From Anaerolineales bacterium (lineage in GTDB: Bacteria > Chloroflexota > Anaerolineae > 4572-78 > J111), in NCBI GenBank assembly GCA_015075185.1, contig JABTUW010000005.1:372001-436000 (forward strand): a stretch of DNA of 64,000 nucleotides, read 5' to 3'. Positions 26,771 through 35,454 of this stretch are shown in pieces (position 1 is the first letter of the stretch; each line of letters begins with the position of its first letter). Made by a program: the position numbers and the translations under genes. The notes beneath the pieces are model-generated. The model saw only the letters and a program-made list of their open reading frames with translations, was not told the DNA's origin and made no database searches.

Positions 26771-27667
26771 GTGCATCTTCCATCAATGAATGTTTTAATC
26801 CAGGTGATCATCGTCGGGCTGTTGACCGGCGGCGTTTACGCCCTCATGGCGGCCGGGCTGACTCTGATCTTTGGCGTCATGCGAGTGATTAATATTGCCC
26901 ACGGCGCGTTTTTGGTCTTCAGCGCCTACCTATCCTATTGGCTGTTTACCAGCTACGGCCTTGATCCGTTCTTATCCGTCATCGTCACAGTTCCCCTGTT
27001 GTTTGTCGCCGGCATTGTTTTTCAGCGTTACTTTTTAGCCCGTGTCCGCAACGAGCCGGGGTTGATGGTGCTGCTGACTTTTTCCCTGGCCTTAACCCTG
27101 GAGGGAATTATGGGCGCGCTGTGGAAAACCACCGGCCGCTCCATCCGAACCTGGTATACCAGCGAAGTCTGGAAAGTGGAACTGGCCGACCTGACCCTGC
27201 GCCTGCCGGTGGTCCGCGTGGCCGGTTTCGTGGCCGCCATCATCGCCCTGTACCTGCTCTATATCCTGATGACCCGAACCGATCTGGGCCGGGCCATCCG
27301 GGCCACGGTGCAAAACAAGGATGCAGCCCAATTAGTGGGGGTCAACATTGCCCGGGTGCAGGCGTTGACCTTTGGCATCGGCCTGGCCACTGTCGCCGCT
27401 GGCGGAGCCTTGTTCAGCATGATCTGGACTTTCAACGCCAGCGACCATGAGGAATGGATCTCCAAGTTATTATCTATCATTGTTTTGGGTGGGATGGGCA
27501 GCCTGCCCGGCGCGCTCATCGCGGCGCTGATTATGGGGGTGGCCGAGGCAGTTGCAGCGGTAGCCATGACCAGCTACATCTCGCCCATCGTCTTCTACCT
27601 GATTCTATTCATTACCTTGATTCTGAGGCCGCAGGGATTGATGGGCACTGTCATTAGAAAGGGATAA
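26771..27667 (+). CDS. livH: Branched-chain amino acid-type ABC permease LivH (system 1)
   Basis: The start is GTG at 26771, six bases after GGAG; an in-frame TTG at 26765 is too close to it. About 299 residues with roughly eight hydrophobic segments. LivH signatures are GGVYALMAAGLTLIFGVMRVINIAHG near the N-terminus and ILRPQGLMG at the C-terminus. It forms the membrane channel with LivM, encoded 4 bp downstream. Ligands of the family include branched amino acids, amides, urea and aromatic acids. Confidence 0.93.
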   Translation: MHLPSMNVLIQVIIVGLLTGGVYALMAAGLTLIFGVMRVINIAHGAFLVFSAYLSYWLFTSYGLDPFLSVIVTVPLLFVAGIVFQRYFLARVRNEPGLMVLLTFSLALTLEGIMGALWKTTGRSIRTWYTSEVWKVELADLTLRLPVVRVAGFVAAIIALYLLYILMTRTDLGRAIRATVQNKDAAQLVGVNIARVQALTFGIGLATVAAGGALFSMIWTFNASDHEEWISKLLSIIVLGGMGSLPGALIAALIMGVAEAVAAVAMTSYISPIVFYLILFITLILRPQGLMGTVIRKG

Positions 27668-27671
27668 AATC

Positions 27672-28733
27672 ATGCGCCGACTCATTCGCTGGTGGCCTTT
27701 ACCTGTCCTTATTTTATTGCTCATTTTTCCGTGGGTGTACCGCGAACCATACTTCCACGTGCTGGGCTTTAATGTCCTGCTTTTTGCTACCATGGCCACC
27801 AGTTGGAATATTATGGGCGGGTACACCGGCTATAAATCGCTGGGACACAGCGCCTTTTTCGGCCTGGGGGCCTATCTGGTCGCCATTGCGGCCAGCAAGT
27901 GGGGCTGGAACCCGCTGTGGAGCGCACCCTTGCTGGCGCTGATTGTAACGGTTGTGGCGATGGGTGTGGGCTGGATCATGCTCCGCACGACCGGGTCGGC
28001 TTTTGTTATTGCTACTATTGCTATGCTGCTCATCTTCCGCCTGCTGGCGCTCAATCTGCGCGGTATCACCGGCGGCGCACCCGGCCTGAGCCAGCCTCTC
28101 CCCCCCTGGACGCCGGAATTCTCGCGCATGCCTTTTTTCTACTATATGTTGGCCTGCTTGATCGTGGCTGTAGCTACCTCGGCCTATATTCGCCGCTCCC
28201 GCTTTGGCCTTGGGCTGCTGGCTATTCGTGACGATGAGGGCAAGGCCGAGATGGTCGGTGTGAACACCACGCTGTACAAGGTTGTCGCTTTTGGCATCAG
28301 CGCCTACTTTGTTGCCGTCGGCGGGGGCATCTGGTCCTACTTTACCACCCACATCAGCCCCATTTTCGCCTTCGACATCATCATCGGTGTAGAGATGATC
28401 CTGATGACCATGCTCGGTGGGATCGGTACGCTGTGGGGGCCGGTCCTGGGCGCGTTTATCTACATCCCGGCTTCCGACCTGATTCTGTTCCAGTTTGGCT
28501 CGACGACCATCCACCTGGCTATCCTGGGCAGCTTGATGATGCTCATTTTGCTGTTTTTGCCCCAGGGCATCCTGCCAACCGTCAGCGAGTGGCTGGAAAA
28601 ACGGCAAACGCCCCGAGCAGCTCACACCGGAGCCAGGAGCATGGCCGAAATGCACCAGGAAAAACGAACAGTCACTGCCGATACCCGCGCCGACGAGCCT
28701 GGGGTAGCAGTGATCCACAAGGAGGCGGGATGA
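27672..28733 (+). CDS. livM: Branched-chain amino acid-type ABC permease LivM (system 1)
   Basis: 353 residues; multiple membrane segments, LivM core motif MGGYTGYKSLGHSAFFGLGAY (about 48-68) and the cytoplasmic coupling segment LLAIRDDEGKAEMVGVNTTLYK. It has a hydrophilic C-terminal extension (about 305-353) that is not part of the usual permease fold. The stop codon overlaps the livG start (ATGA). Confidence 0.93.
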   Translation: MRRLIRWWPLPVLILLLIFPWVYREPYFHVLGFNVLLFATMATSWNIMGGYTGYKSLGHSAFFGLGAYLVAIAASKWGWNPLWSAPLLALIVTVVAMGVGWIMLRTTGSAFVIATIAMLLIFRLLALNLRGITGGAPGLSQPLPPWTPEFSRMPFFYYMLACLIVAVATSAYIRRSRFGLGLLAIRDDEGKAEMVGVNTTLYKVVAFGISAYFVAVGGGIWSYFTTHISPIFAFDIIIGVEMILMTMLGGIGTLWGPVLGAFIYIPASDLILFQFGSTTIHLAILGSLMMLILLFLPQGILPTVSEWLEKRQTPRAAHTGARSMAEMHQEKRTVTADTRADEPGVAVIHKEAG

Positions 28734-29464
28734 CTGTTTTGCTGCAAGCGGAGAAGTTGGTGCGCAGTTTTGGCGGAATCATGGCCGTCAACAACTGCTC
28801 CATCGAGGTCAAAAAGGGTAGTATTACCGGCCTGATTGGTCCGAACGGGTCCGGTAAGACCACGATATTCAATTTGATCACCAACGTTTACAAGCCAGAT
28901 TCCGGCCGGGTTTATCTGGACGGCCAGGAGATTACCGGCCTGCGCCCCAATCAGCTCTGCCACCGGGGACTGAGCCGGACCTTTCAAATCACCCGCCTCT
29001 TTTGGGATTTGAGCGTGCTGGAAAATATGATTGTGCCGGTGCGGCAGGTCGGCTTTCGCAGCCTGCTGGGGCCGGGCATGTACCAGCACGAAGCCGAACG
29101 AGCGCAAGAGCTGCTGCGGCGCGTCAGCCTGGACCATATGGCGCACCAGCCTGCCCGCAAACTTTCCTTTGGCCAGCAGAAGCTGCTGGAATTTGCCGCC
29201 ATCTTGATGTCCAAGCCGGATTTGGTGATGCTCGACGAGCCGGCCGGCGGAGTCAATCCAACCATGATCCGCTTCATCATGGACTTGATCCGCAGCCTGA
29301 ACGGGGAGGGCGTCACCTTTTTGGTGGTCGAACATAACATGAGCTTTGTGATGGAGTTGTGCGATCACATCATTGTGATGAACCAGGGTGAAAAGATCGC
29401 CGAAGGCCCGCCCCCCATGATCCAGTCCGATCCGGTGGTGCTCGACGCTTATTTGGGAGATTAA
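28730..29464 (+). CDS. livG: ABC ATP-binding protein LivG (system 1)
   Basis: The start is the ATG at 28730 overlapping the livM stop; the longer open frame upstream is a shadow of livM. 244 residues. Walker A GPNGSGKTT, signature LSFGQQKLLEFA, Walker B LVMLDEPAGGVNP and switch His in LVVEHNMSF are intact. The signature LSFGQ replaces the common LSGGQ but is usual in LivG. Energises the Liv importer. Confidence 0.93.
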   Translation: MTVLLQAEKLVRSFGGIMAVNNCSIEVKKGSITGLIGPNGSGKTTIFNLITNVYKPDSGRVYLDGQEITGLRPNQLCHRGLSRTFQITRLFWDLSVLENMIVPVRQVGFRSLLGPGMYQHEAERAQELLRRVSLDHMAHQPARKLSFGQQKLLEFAAILMSKPDLVMLDEPAGGVNPTMIRFIMDLIRSLNGEGVTFLVVEHNMSFVMELCDHIIVMNQGEKIAEGPPPMIQSDPVVLDAYLGD

Positions 29465-29466
29465 CT

Positions 29467-30240
29467 ATGCTGCTTGAATTAAAGAATGTCGTCGCCGGTT
29501 ATCTGCGCGGGGTCAATGTGCTGCGAGGCGTCAACCTGCACGTCAAGCGGGGCGAGTTGGTCTGCCTGATTGGGCCTAACGGCGCAGGCAAATCCACCGT
29601 GCTGCGGGCCATCTCCGGCCTGCTCAAGCCCAGCCAGGGCGAGATTATCTTCGACGGCGACAATATCGCCGGGCTGCGGCCCGATCTGATTCTGCGGCGG
29701 GGGATTGCTCAGGTGCCGCAGGGTCACAGTTCCTTCCCCGCCATGACTGTCCACGAAAATCTGCTGATGGGCGCCTACTCGGTTTCTGACCGGGCAGAAC
29801 GCCGCCGCTCGCTGGAGCAGGTTTACGAGATGTTCGGCATGCTAGCTGAGCGGCGTGAGGCCAAGGCCGGCAACCTGAGCGGCGGCCAGCAAAAAGTACT
29901 GGAAATTGGCCGTGCCCTGATGATCAACCCGCGCCTGATGCTCTTCGACGAACCCTCGCTGGGGTTAGCCCCGAAAATGGCCCAGATGGTCTTTCAAACA
30001 ATCAAACAGTTGCAGAACGAGGCCGGGATTACGGTCTTGATGGTTGAGCAGAACGCCAAAAGCGGCCTGGCCATCTCCGACCGGGCTTACGTTTTGGAAC
30101 TGGGCCGGGATCGTTTGGAAGGTCCGGCCCAAGCCCTGCTCAATGACCCCAAAGTGGCCCAACTGTACCTGGGCGGCACCACGCTCGACAGCGACGAGCA
30201 GAGCGATGACGTTCCAGCCGTGGCCGAGGTTGAGGCATGA
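29467..30240 (+). CDS. livF: ABC ATP-binding protein LivF (system 1)
   Basis: 257 residues. Walker A GPNGAGKST, LivF-type RRGIAQVPQGHSSFPAMTVHENLLMG, signature LSGGQQKVLEIGRAL, Walker B MLFDEPSLGLAP. Begins 2 bp after livG. The stop overlaps the start of the DMT permease gene (ATGA), which places that gene in the same operon. Confidence 0.93.
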   Translation: MLLELKNVVAGYLRGVNVLRGVNLHVKRGELVCLIGPNGAGKSTVLRAISGLLKPSQGEIIFDGDNIAGLRPDLILRRGIAQVPQGHSSFPAMTVHENLLMGAYSVSDRAERRRSLEQVYEMFGMLAERREAKAGNLSGGQQKVLEIGRALMINPRLMLFDEPSLGLAPKMAQMVFQTIKQLQNEAGITVLMVEQNAKSGLAISDRAYVLELGRDRLEGPAQALLNDPKVAQLYLGGTTLDSDEQSDDVPAVAEVEA

Positions 30241-31151
30241 GCGGAGCGATGTGGGCCGTAGCGGCCGGGGTGGGCTTTGGTGTCTTTCAAACCTTAAACC
30301 GGCGGGCCGTGCAGGGCATGGATGTCTATGTCGCCACGTTTCTGCAGCTCTTGATTAGCGCCCTGGTGCTGGCGGCTGCCGCCCTGGTTACTGAAAATTT
30401 AGCCCTGTTAGGCCAGGCTTCGATTTGGGCCTGGATCAATTTTAGCCTGGCCGGATTTTTTCACTTTTTCATCGGCTGGACTCTGTTGAACGCCAGCCAA
30501 AAAAAGATTGGAGCGGCTCGCACCGGCTCGTTGATCGGAACCACACCCCTCTTTGGGGCGGTCGTCGCGGCGCTGACCCTGGCCGAGTTTCCCACCCTGA
30601 TTACTATCGCAGGTATCCTGCTCATCGTCGGCGGCGTTTACCTGGTCAACTATGCCAATATCAAACGCACCGCTCCGGCCAGGAATGTTGGCGGCGGAGG
30701 CGCAATAGCGACCGGCTGGCGGTCGCTCCTGCTGGGGTTGGCCGCAGCACTCTGCTGGTCTATCAGCCCCCTCTTTATCCGCCACGGGCTGGCCGAATTA
30801 CCTTCGCCCATCCTGGGTGTGACCATCGGCATCACGGCTTGCGTCTTGGGTTATGCCTTCGTTTTGGTTCTGCGCGGCTCCAAGACTCCCTTCACCTCCT
30901 TCTCGACCGATGCCTTCACCTTTAAACTGGTGGCCGCCCTGCTGGTCGGCCTGTCCACCTGGGCGCGCTGGGTGGCGCTGGATCTCAGCTCGGTGGCCCT
31001 GGTGCTGGCTTTGAGCCTGGTGTCAGTGCCTGTGGTCAACGTCTTGTCGCCGCTGCTGGTCGGCCACCATGTAGAACAAGTTACGGGCCAAGTCTGGCTG
31101 GGTTCAGCCCTGATTGTGGGGGGATCGCTCATTTTGATCTTCCTGCGTTAA
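30237..31151 (+). CDS. EamA/DMT-family transporter
   Basis: 304 residues with about ten hydrophobic segments in two EamA repeats (about 3-140 and 160-300; LIGTTPLFGAVVAALTLAEF and LSLVSVPVVNVLSPLLVG). Members are usually metabolite exporters. Translational overlap with livF suggests it may export a product or excess of the imported compound. Function inferred from family. Confidence 0.88.
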   Translation: MSGAMWAVAAGVGFGVFQTLNRRAVQGMDVYVATFLQLLISALVLAAAALVTENLALLGQASIWAWINFSLAGFFHFFIGWTLLNASQKKIGAARTGSLIGTTPLFGAVVAALTLAEFPTLITIAGILLIVGGVYLVNYANIKRTAPARNVGGGGAIATGWRSLLLGLAAALCWSISPLFIRHGLAELPSPILGVTIGITACVLGYAFVLVLRGSKTPFTSFSTDAFTFKLVAALLVGLSTWARWVALDLSSVALVLALSLVSVPVVNVLSPLLVGHHVEQVTGQVWLGSALIVGGSLILIFLR

Positions 31152-31187
31152 GTTGACCCAGACGGGTTAGATTAGATCAAACAGTAC

Positions 31188-31268
31188 TTTACCACCGAGA
31201 ATGCTGAGAACGCCGAGCTAAAGAACTTATAGAAAAACTCTGCGCCCTCTGTGTCTCTGCGGTTAATT
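31188..31268. repeat. Intergenic repeat with ACCGAGAA and CTCTGTGTCTCTGCGGTT ends
   Basis: The segment carries CCACCGAGAATGCTGAGAA and CTCTGCGCCCTCTGTGTC, weakly complementary to each other. It resembles short dispersed repeats seen between genes in many large bacterial genomes. Only one copy is in the window. Confidence 0.35.
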
Positions 31269-31293
31269 TTAGCAGACAGAATTGTAGATAAAA

Positions 31294-32289
31294 ATGATTG
31301 TTGACGCCCATGTCCATATTATCGTCCCCGAAATGACGCGCGAGGCCGCGCCAGAGGAAACCTGGCGACCTCAGGTAAAGTGGGGTAACGGCCAGCAGAT
31401 CATTGAGTTTGGCGGCAAATCGCTCAAATCGGCGGTGCACGAGTTTGTCCACATAGAGGCAGTGCTGGCCGCTCAAGATGCCGCCGGCGTTGAGCGGGTG
31501 CTACTCTGTCCCTGGGTGTCGCTGCTGCGCTACGATGCCGAGCCGCAGGAAGGGTTGCGCCTGAGCCGGATTTATAACGAGGCACTGTCGAGATTGGCGC
31601 AGGGGCATCCCAACCGGGTCAGCGCCCTGGGCACAGTTCCCCTGCAAGACCCGGAAGTGGCGGCGCGGGAGCTGGAAACGGTGATGTCGGAGCCAGGGCT
31701 GCACGGCGTCGAAATTGCGGCCAGCGTTAACGGGCTTTATCTCGGCGATGACCGCTTTGCGCCCTTCTGGGCCGCCGCCGAAGCCACAGAGGCGCTGGTT
31801 TTCGTCCACCCGACCACGCGCGGCTTTGGTATTCCGGCGCTGAACGATTTTTACCTGTGGAACACGGTTGGCAATCCCCTGGAAACGACAATTACGGCGG
31901 CCCATCTGATTATGGCCGGGGTGATGGAACGCCATCCTAACCTCAAGGTTTTGCTGGCCCACGGCGGCGGAGCGATTCTCAGCCTGCGCGGGCGATTACG
32001 GCACGCTCACAGCTTTCAGCCCCAGGCCAGAGCGCAGTTGGTCGAATCGCCGGAAGACTCGCTGCGGCGCTTCTATTTTGACACCGTTACCCACGATCCG
32101 ACTCTGCTGCAAGCCTTGATTGATTACGCCGGCGTTGACCACGTCCTGCTTGGGTCGGATTATCCTTTCGATATGGGCGTCGAGCAGCCGGCTGAGATTG
32201 TGCTGGCGCTAGGGTTATCCGAGGCAGATGAGGCAAAGATTCTGGGGGGCAATTTAGTTAACTTGCTTGGACTTGAGGAAAATAAGTAA
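31294..32289 (+). CDS. ACMSD-family amidohydrolase/decarboxylase
   Basis: 331 residues, TIM-barrel Amidohydro_2. Metal ligands visible: DAHVHI (residues 4-9), His in VFVHPTT, His in LLAHGGG and Asp in LLGSDYPFDMG. The family decarboxylates aminocarboxymuconate semialdehyde, gamma-resorcylate, isoorotate or hydrolyses related compounds, in aromatic and pyrimidine degradation. It begins a likely operon (31294-38550) with cupins, a flavoprotein and hydrolases. Confidence 0.9.
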   Translation: MIVDAHVHIIVPEMTREAAPEETWRPQVKWGNGQQIIEFGGKSLKSAVHEFVHIEAVLAAQDAAGVERVLLCPWVSLLRYDAEPQEGLRLSRIYNEALSRLAQGHPNRVSALGTVPLQDPEVAARELETVMSEPGLHGVEIAASVNGLYLGDDRFAPFWAAAEATEALVFVHPTTRGFGIPALNDFYLWNTVGNPLETTITAAHLIMAGVMERHPNLKVLLAHGGGAILSLRGRLRHAHSFQPQARAQLVESPEDSLRRFYFDTVTHDPTLLQALIDYAGVDHVLLGSDYPFDMGVEQPAEIVLALGLSEADEAKILGGNLVNLLGLEENK

Positions 32290-32314
32290 CAAAATTGTTA
32301 TTAGAGGTTGGATT

Positions 32315-32689
32315 ATGGCCAAACTTTTCACCAAAGAGCAACTCCCCCACCTGCACTCCACCCGCGACTCCCGCGACCGGCTGGATTTGCTCACCGAAAA
32401 CGTCCCGGTCGGGGCTGTCCGGCTGCGGGCCGACCGGATTATCTACCACCCAGGCGATTCGGCGGCCAAGCATTACCATCTCGGCTGCCACCACGTTTTT
32501 GCTATCCTGGAAGGCGAGGGATTGATTTGTACCCCGGTCGGGAGCCAGCGGCTGAGAGCAGGTATGGCCGCGGTGATTGCCCCGGAAGAAATCCACTGGT
32601 TCGAGAACGACTCGAACGCCAACTTCAAATTTGTCGAATTCTGGGCGCCGCCGCCGGTCAAAACCATCTGGCTCACCGACGACATCTGA
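32315..32689 (+). CDS. Single-domain cupin
   Basis: Start at the ATG at 32315 (MAKLFTKEQLPHLH); upstream residues overlap the previous gene. 124 residues with a cupin barrel: motif 1 HPGDSAAKHYHLGCHHVFAILEGEG, motif 2 GMAAVIAPEEIHWFEN. Three His plus a fourth in motif 2 suggest metal binding, although the usual motif-1 Glu is replaced by His (GCHHVF). Role unknown, perhaps an isomerase or ring-processing enzyme. Confidence 0.8.
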   Translation: MAKLFTKEQLPHLHSTRDSRDRLDLLTENVPVGAVRLRADRIIYHPGDSAAKHYHLGCHHVFAILEGEGLICTPVGSQRLRAGMAAVIAPEEIHWFENDSNANFKFVEFWAPPPVKTIWLTDDI

Positions 32690-32703
32690 ACCTGGGCCAA
32701 AAG

Positions 32704-32765
32704 CGACTGAGGTTCAGTCGGACGACAACTGTGAATAGTGAATGGTGAATAGTAAATTGTGAATG
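32704..32765. repeat. Hairpin CGACTGA/TCAGTCG plus heptamer array GTGAATA x5
   Basis: CGACTGA-GGT-TCAGTCG at 32704-32720 is a perfect hairpin. It is followed at 32731-32765 by GTGAATA, GTGAATG, GTGAATA, GTAAATT, GTGAATG in tandem (period 7). Confidence 0.75.
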
Positions 32766-32790
32766 GGTCTTTTCTTTAAGGGGGGGTTTT

Positions 32791-34377
32791 ATGACTGAAA
32801 CATACGATATTGTCGTTGCCGGGGGTGGGCACAACAGCCTGATCTGCGCTGCTTATCTGGCCAAGGCCGGCCTGCGGGTGCTGGTGCTGGAAGCGCGGGA
32901 GGTCATCGGCGGCAATACCGTCACCGAGGAACTGACGCTGCCTGGCTTCTGGCACGATTCCTGTTCCAGCGCCCATGCGCTGCTGCAGAGCAGCCCGACA
33001 ATCCGCAACAATGAACTGGAGCTGGACAAGTACGGCCTGCGCTACTTCTACCCCGACCCGGTCGTGACCATCCCCTTTGAAGACGGCTCCAGCCTGACCA
33101 TGTGGCGCGACCTGGAACGCACCGCGGCGGAATTTGCCCAATTTTCCCGGCGCGACGCCGATGCTTACCGGCGCATGATGGCCGAATATGATTCGGCCAA
33201 GAAAGTCTTTGGCCATTACAACTATAGCCCCATTGGCTACAGCTCGCCCCTCGATGAAGCCTTATTAGCCCTGCCGGACGGTCCCCTGTGGGTCCGCCGC
33301 TACAAGCAAAGTGCGCTGGAGATTATTAACGAATATTTCGAAGACGAACATTCGCGCGCCTTCATGCTCTGGCTGGCTTTCATGACCATCCAGCCGGTTG
33401 ACCGGCCCTTGACCGGGCGGCTGGCCTACGCCATCGCCAATGGTCGGCAATATTACTCATGGACCACACCCGAAGGCGGCTCTGGTATGCTGCCTAAAGC
33501 CCTGGTCACCCTGATCGAGGCGCATGGCGGCGCCGTTTTAGCAGGCCAGCCCGTAACCGAACTTATTCTGGAAAACGAACGCTGTTCCGGCGTCGTCACG
33601 ACCAGCGGCGAAACGTATCGCGCCGCTAAAGCCGTTGTCTCGACCATTCATATCAAGCGCCTGGTGGATATGGCCCCCGCCGCAGCCTGGGGAGAGGTCT
33701 TTGTCCAGGGAGTTGAGCAGTGGCAGCCCGGCTTTACCCTCTTTGCCGCTCATTACGCTCTCAGCGAACCGCCCCTCTATCCCATCGCCGGGGAGCGCCG
33801 GCCCAGTGTCGCCGCTGGCGTGACCGGCTCGGTGGATAACATGCTGCGCCTGATGAACGATGTCCGGCGCGGGTGCATCCACCAGGATGACCCGGTGCTG
33901 CTGGTGGTCTGCTCGTCGGTGGTTGACCCGAGCCGTGCGCCGGCCGGAAAGCACACGCTCAAGGTGTTATCCTTCTTCCCCTACGACCTGGCCGATGGTG
34001 GCCCGTCACGCTGGGATGAGATCAAAGGGGCGGTCGCCCAGCGCAACCTGGAGCACTTGCGCAAGTTTGCGCCCAACCTGACCGACGACGTGATTCTGGG
34101 CGTTCACCTCGAAAGCCCGCTCGACCTGGAGCGGCGCAATGCTCATAACTGGCGCGGGAGCTGCCACGGCGGCGATATGTCCCCGGCACAATCAGGGGCT
34201 ATGCGCCCGGTGCCGGGCTGGGCCAGCCACCGCCTGCCCATTCCCGGCCTGTACCAGACCGGCGCGACCACCCATCCCGGCGGCTCCGTCTCTGCCGGGC
34301 CAGGCCGCAACGCCGCCTGGGTCATCCTCGACGACCTGGGCCTGTCATTGGAAACTGCCATAAATCGTAAATCGTAA
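32791..34377 (+). CDS. Phytoene-desaturase/PYROXD2-like FAD-dependent oxidoreductase
   Basis: 528 residues. FAD Rossmann motif DIVVAGGGHNSLICAAYLAKAG at the N-terminus and LEAREVIGGNTVTEE, as in CrtI-like flavin desaturases. The C-terminal FAD contact is LYQTGATTHPGGSVSAGPGRNAA. Carotenoid neighbours are absent, so it more likely oxidises another substrate of the surrounding pathway. The last codons (ETAINRKS stop) are encoded within a TAAATCG heptamer repeat, so the natural C-terminus may have been altered by the repeat. Confidence 0.85.
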   Translation: MTETYDIVVAGGGHNSLICAAYLAKAGLRVLVLEAREVIGGNTVTEELTLPGFWHDSCSSAHALLQSSPTIRNNELELDKYGLRYFYPDPVVTIPFEDGSSLTMWRDLERTAAEFAQFSRRDADAYRRMMAEYDSAKKVFGHYNYSPIGYSSPLDEALLALPDGPLWVRRYKQSALEIINEYFEDEHSRAFMLWLAFMTIQPVDRPLTGRLAYAIANGRQYYSWTTPEGGSGMLPKALVTLIEAHGGAVLAGQPVTELILENERCSGVVTTSGETYRAAKAVVSTIHIKRLVDMAPAAAWGEVFVQGVEQWQPGFTLFAAHYALSEPPLYPIAGERRPSVAAGVTGSVDNMLRLMNDVRRGCIHQDDPVLLVVCSSVVDPSRAPAGKHTLKVLSFFPYDLADGGPSRWDEIKGAVAQRNLEHLRKFAPNLTDDVILGVHLESPLDLERRNAHNWRGSCHGGDMSPAQSGAMRPVPGWASHRLPIPGLYQTGATTHPGGSVSAGPGRNAAWVILDDLGLSLETAINRKS

Positions 34378-34380
34378 ATG
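34361..34380. repeat. Heptamer repeat TAAATCG x2.5 at the end of a gene
   Basis: TAAATCG TAAATCG TAAATG supplies the final codons and stop of the flavoprotein gene. The same heptamer and its complement occur at 45800-45882. Confidence 0.6.
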
Positions 34381-34389
34381 GAGGAACGA

Positions 34390-35454
34390 ATGCCTGATGC
34401 ACGTGTCCAAGCTGCCATTGACAACTGGGCGCCCCGCTTTACTACCCAGGGCGTGGATTACAACGACTTCGCCCGGACCACCCGCGCCATCGAGCGGTGG
34501 GACCAGTGGCTCGACGCCTGGTGCGCTACCGGCGATGTCCACGCCCAACTGGCCCGCGAGGCCGAAACGCAAGGCCGCTCGTTGAGTGCGGGCGAAGCCT
34601 GGGTGCGGGCAGCTCTATGCTACCATTTTGCCAAGTTTGTCTGGATGGTAGATATGGCCAAGTACCGCGCCGCCGCCGATAAAGCAGTCATGAGTCTTTA
34701 CGCCGCTCACAAACATCTCGACCCCTCGGCCGAGCGCCTGGAAATTCCCTTCGAGGGGACGACGATGGTTGCCAATCTGCGCCGCCCTGCCGGGTCCGAC
34801 CGCCCGCCGCTGGTCCTGCTCCTGCCAGGGCTGGACTCGACCAAAGAAGAATTTTTCAACTGGGAAAACGTCTTTTTACAGCGGGGGATGGCCACCGTTT
34901 CCCTCGACGGGCCAGGGCAGGGTGAAACCGGTTATGCCACCCACATCCACCCCGATTACGAAGTCGCTGTGGCTGCCCTGCTCGACGCGCTGGAGGGGCG
35001 GCCTGATTTAGACCTGAACCGGGTTGGGGCGGTCGGGGTCAGTATGGGTGGGTACTACGCGCCCCGCGCCGCCGCTTTTGAGCCGCGTATTAAAGCCGTT
35101 GCGCCTATCGGCGGACCGTTCAATTTTGGCCAGTGTTGGGAGCAACTGCCGCCCCTCACCCGCGAGACCTTTGTCCATCACTCCGGGTCAAAAGATGAGG
35201 CGGAAGGTCGAGCCAAAGCCTTGCAGCTCGACCTGGACGGCGTGGCCCAGCGCATCAAGCAGCCAATGCTGGTTGTCTTTGGCAAGCTGGACCGGCTGAT
35301 CCCCTGGCAGCAGGCCGAACACCTGGCCGCTGCCGCCCCCAACGCCGAACTGGTGATGTATCCCGACGGCAACCACGTCTGCAACAACATTCCCTATAAA
35401 TACCGGCCCCTGGTCAGCGATTGGATAAAGGAGCAACTGGCTCATGTGGGATAG
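34390..35454 (+). CDS. Alpha/beta hydrolase, FrsA/dihydroxypseudooxynicotine hydrolase-like
   Basis: The start is the ATG at 34390 because GGAGG (34380-34384) lies 5 bp before it and overlaps the earlier ATG. 354 residues: a helical N-terminal cap (about 1-120) and an alpha/beta hydrolase domain. Nucleophile elbow GVSMGG, acid in FGKLDRLIP and His in PDGNHVC form the triad. The length and cap resemble the C-C bond hydrolase of nicotine degradation. Its last codons overlap the next gene by 11 bp. Confidence 0.87.
   Translation: MPDARVQAAIDNWAPRFTTQGVDYNDFARTTRAIERWDQWLDAWCATGDVHAQLAREAETQGRSLSAGEAWVRAALCYHFAKFVWMVDMAKYRAAADKAVMSLYAAHKHLDPSAERLEIPFEGTTMVANLRRPAGSDRPPLVLLLPGLDSTKEEFFNWENVFLQRGMATVSLDGPGQGETGYATHIHPDYEVAVAALLDALEGRPDLDLNRVGAVGVSMGGYYAPRAAAFEPRIKAVAPIGGPFNFGQCWEQLPPLTRETFVHHSGSKDEAEGRAKALQLDLDGVAQRIKQPMLVVFGKLDRLIPWQQAEHLAAAAPNAELVMYPDGNHVCNNIPYKYRPLVSDWIKEQLAHVG

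Noticed and set aside
27714..28718. 334-codon - strand frame opposite livM
   Set aside because: Low-complexity composition from antisense of membrane-helix codons; livM motifs are clear on the + strand.
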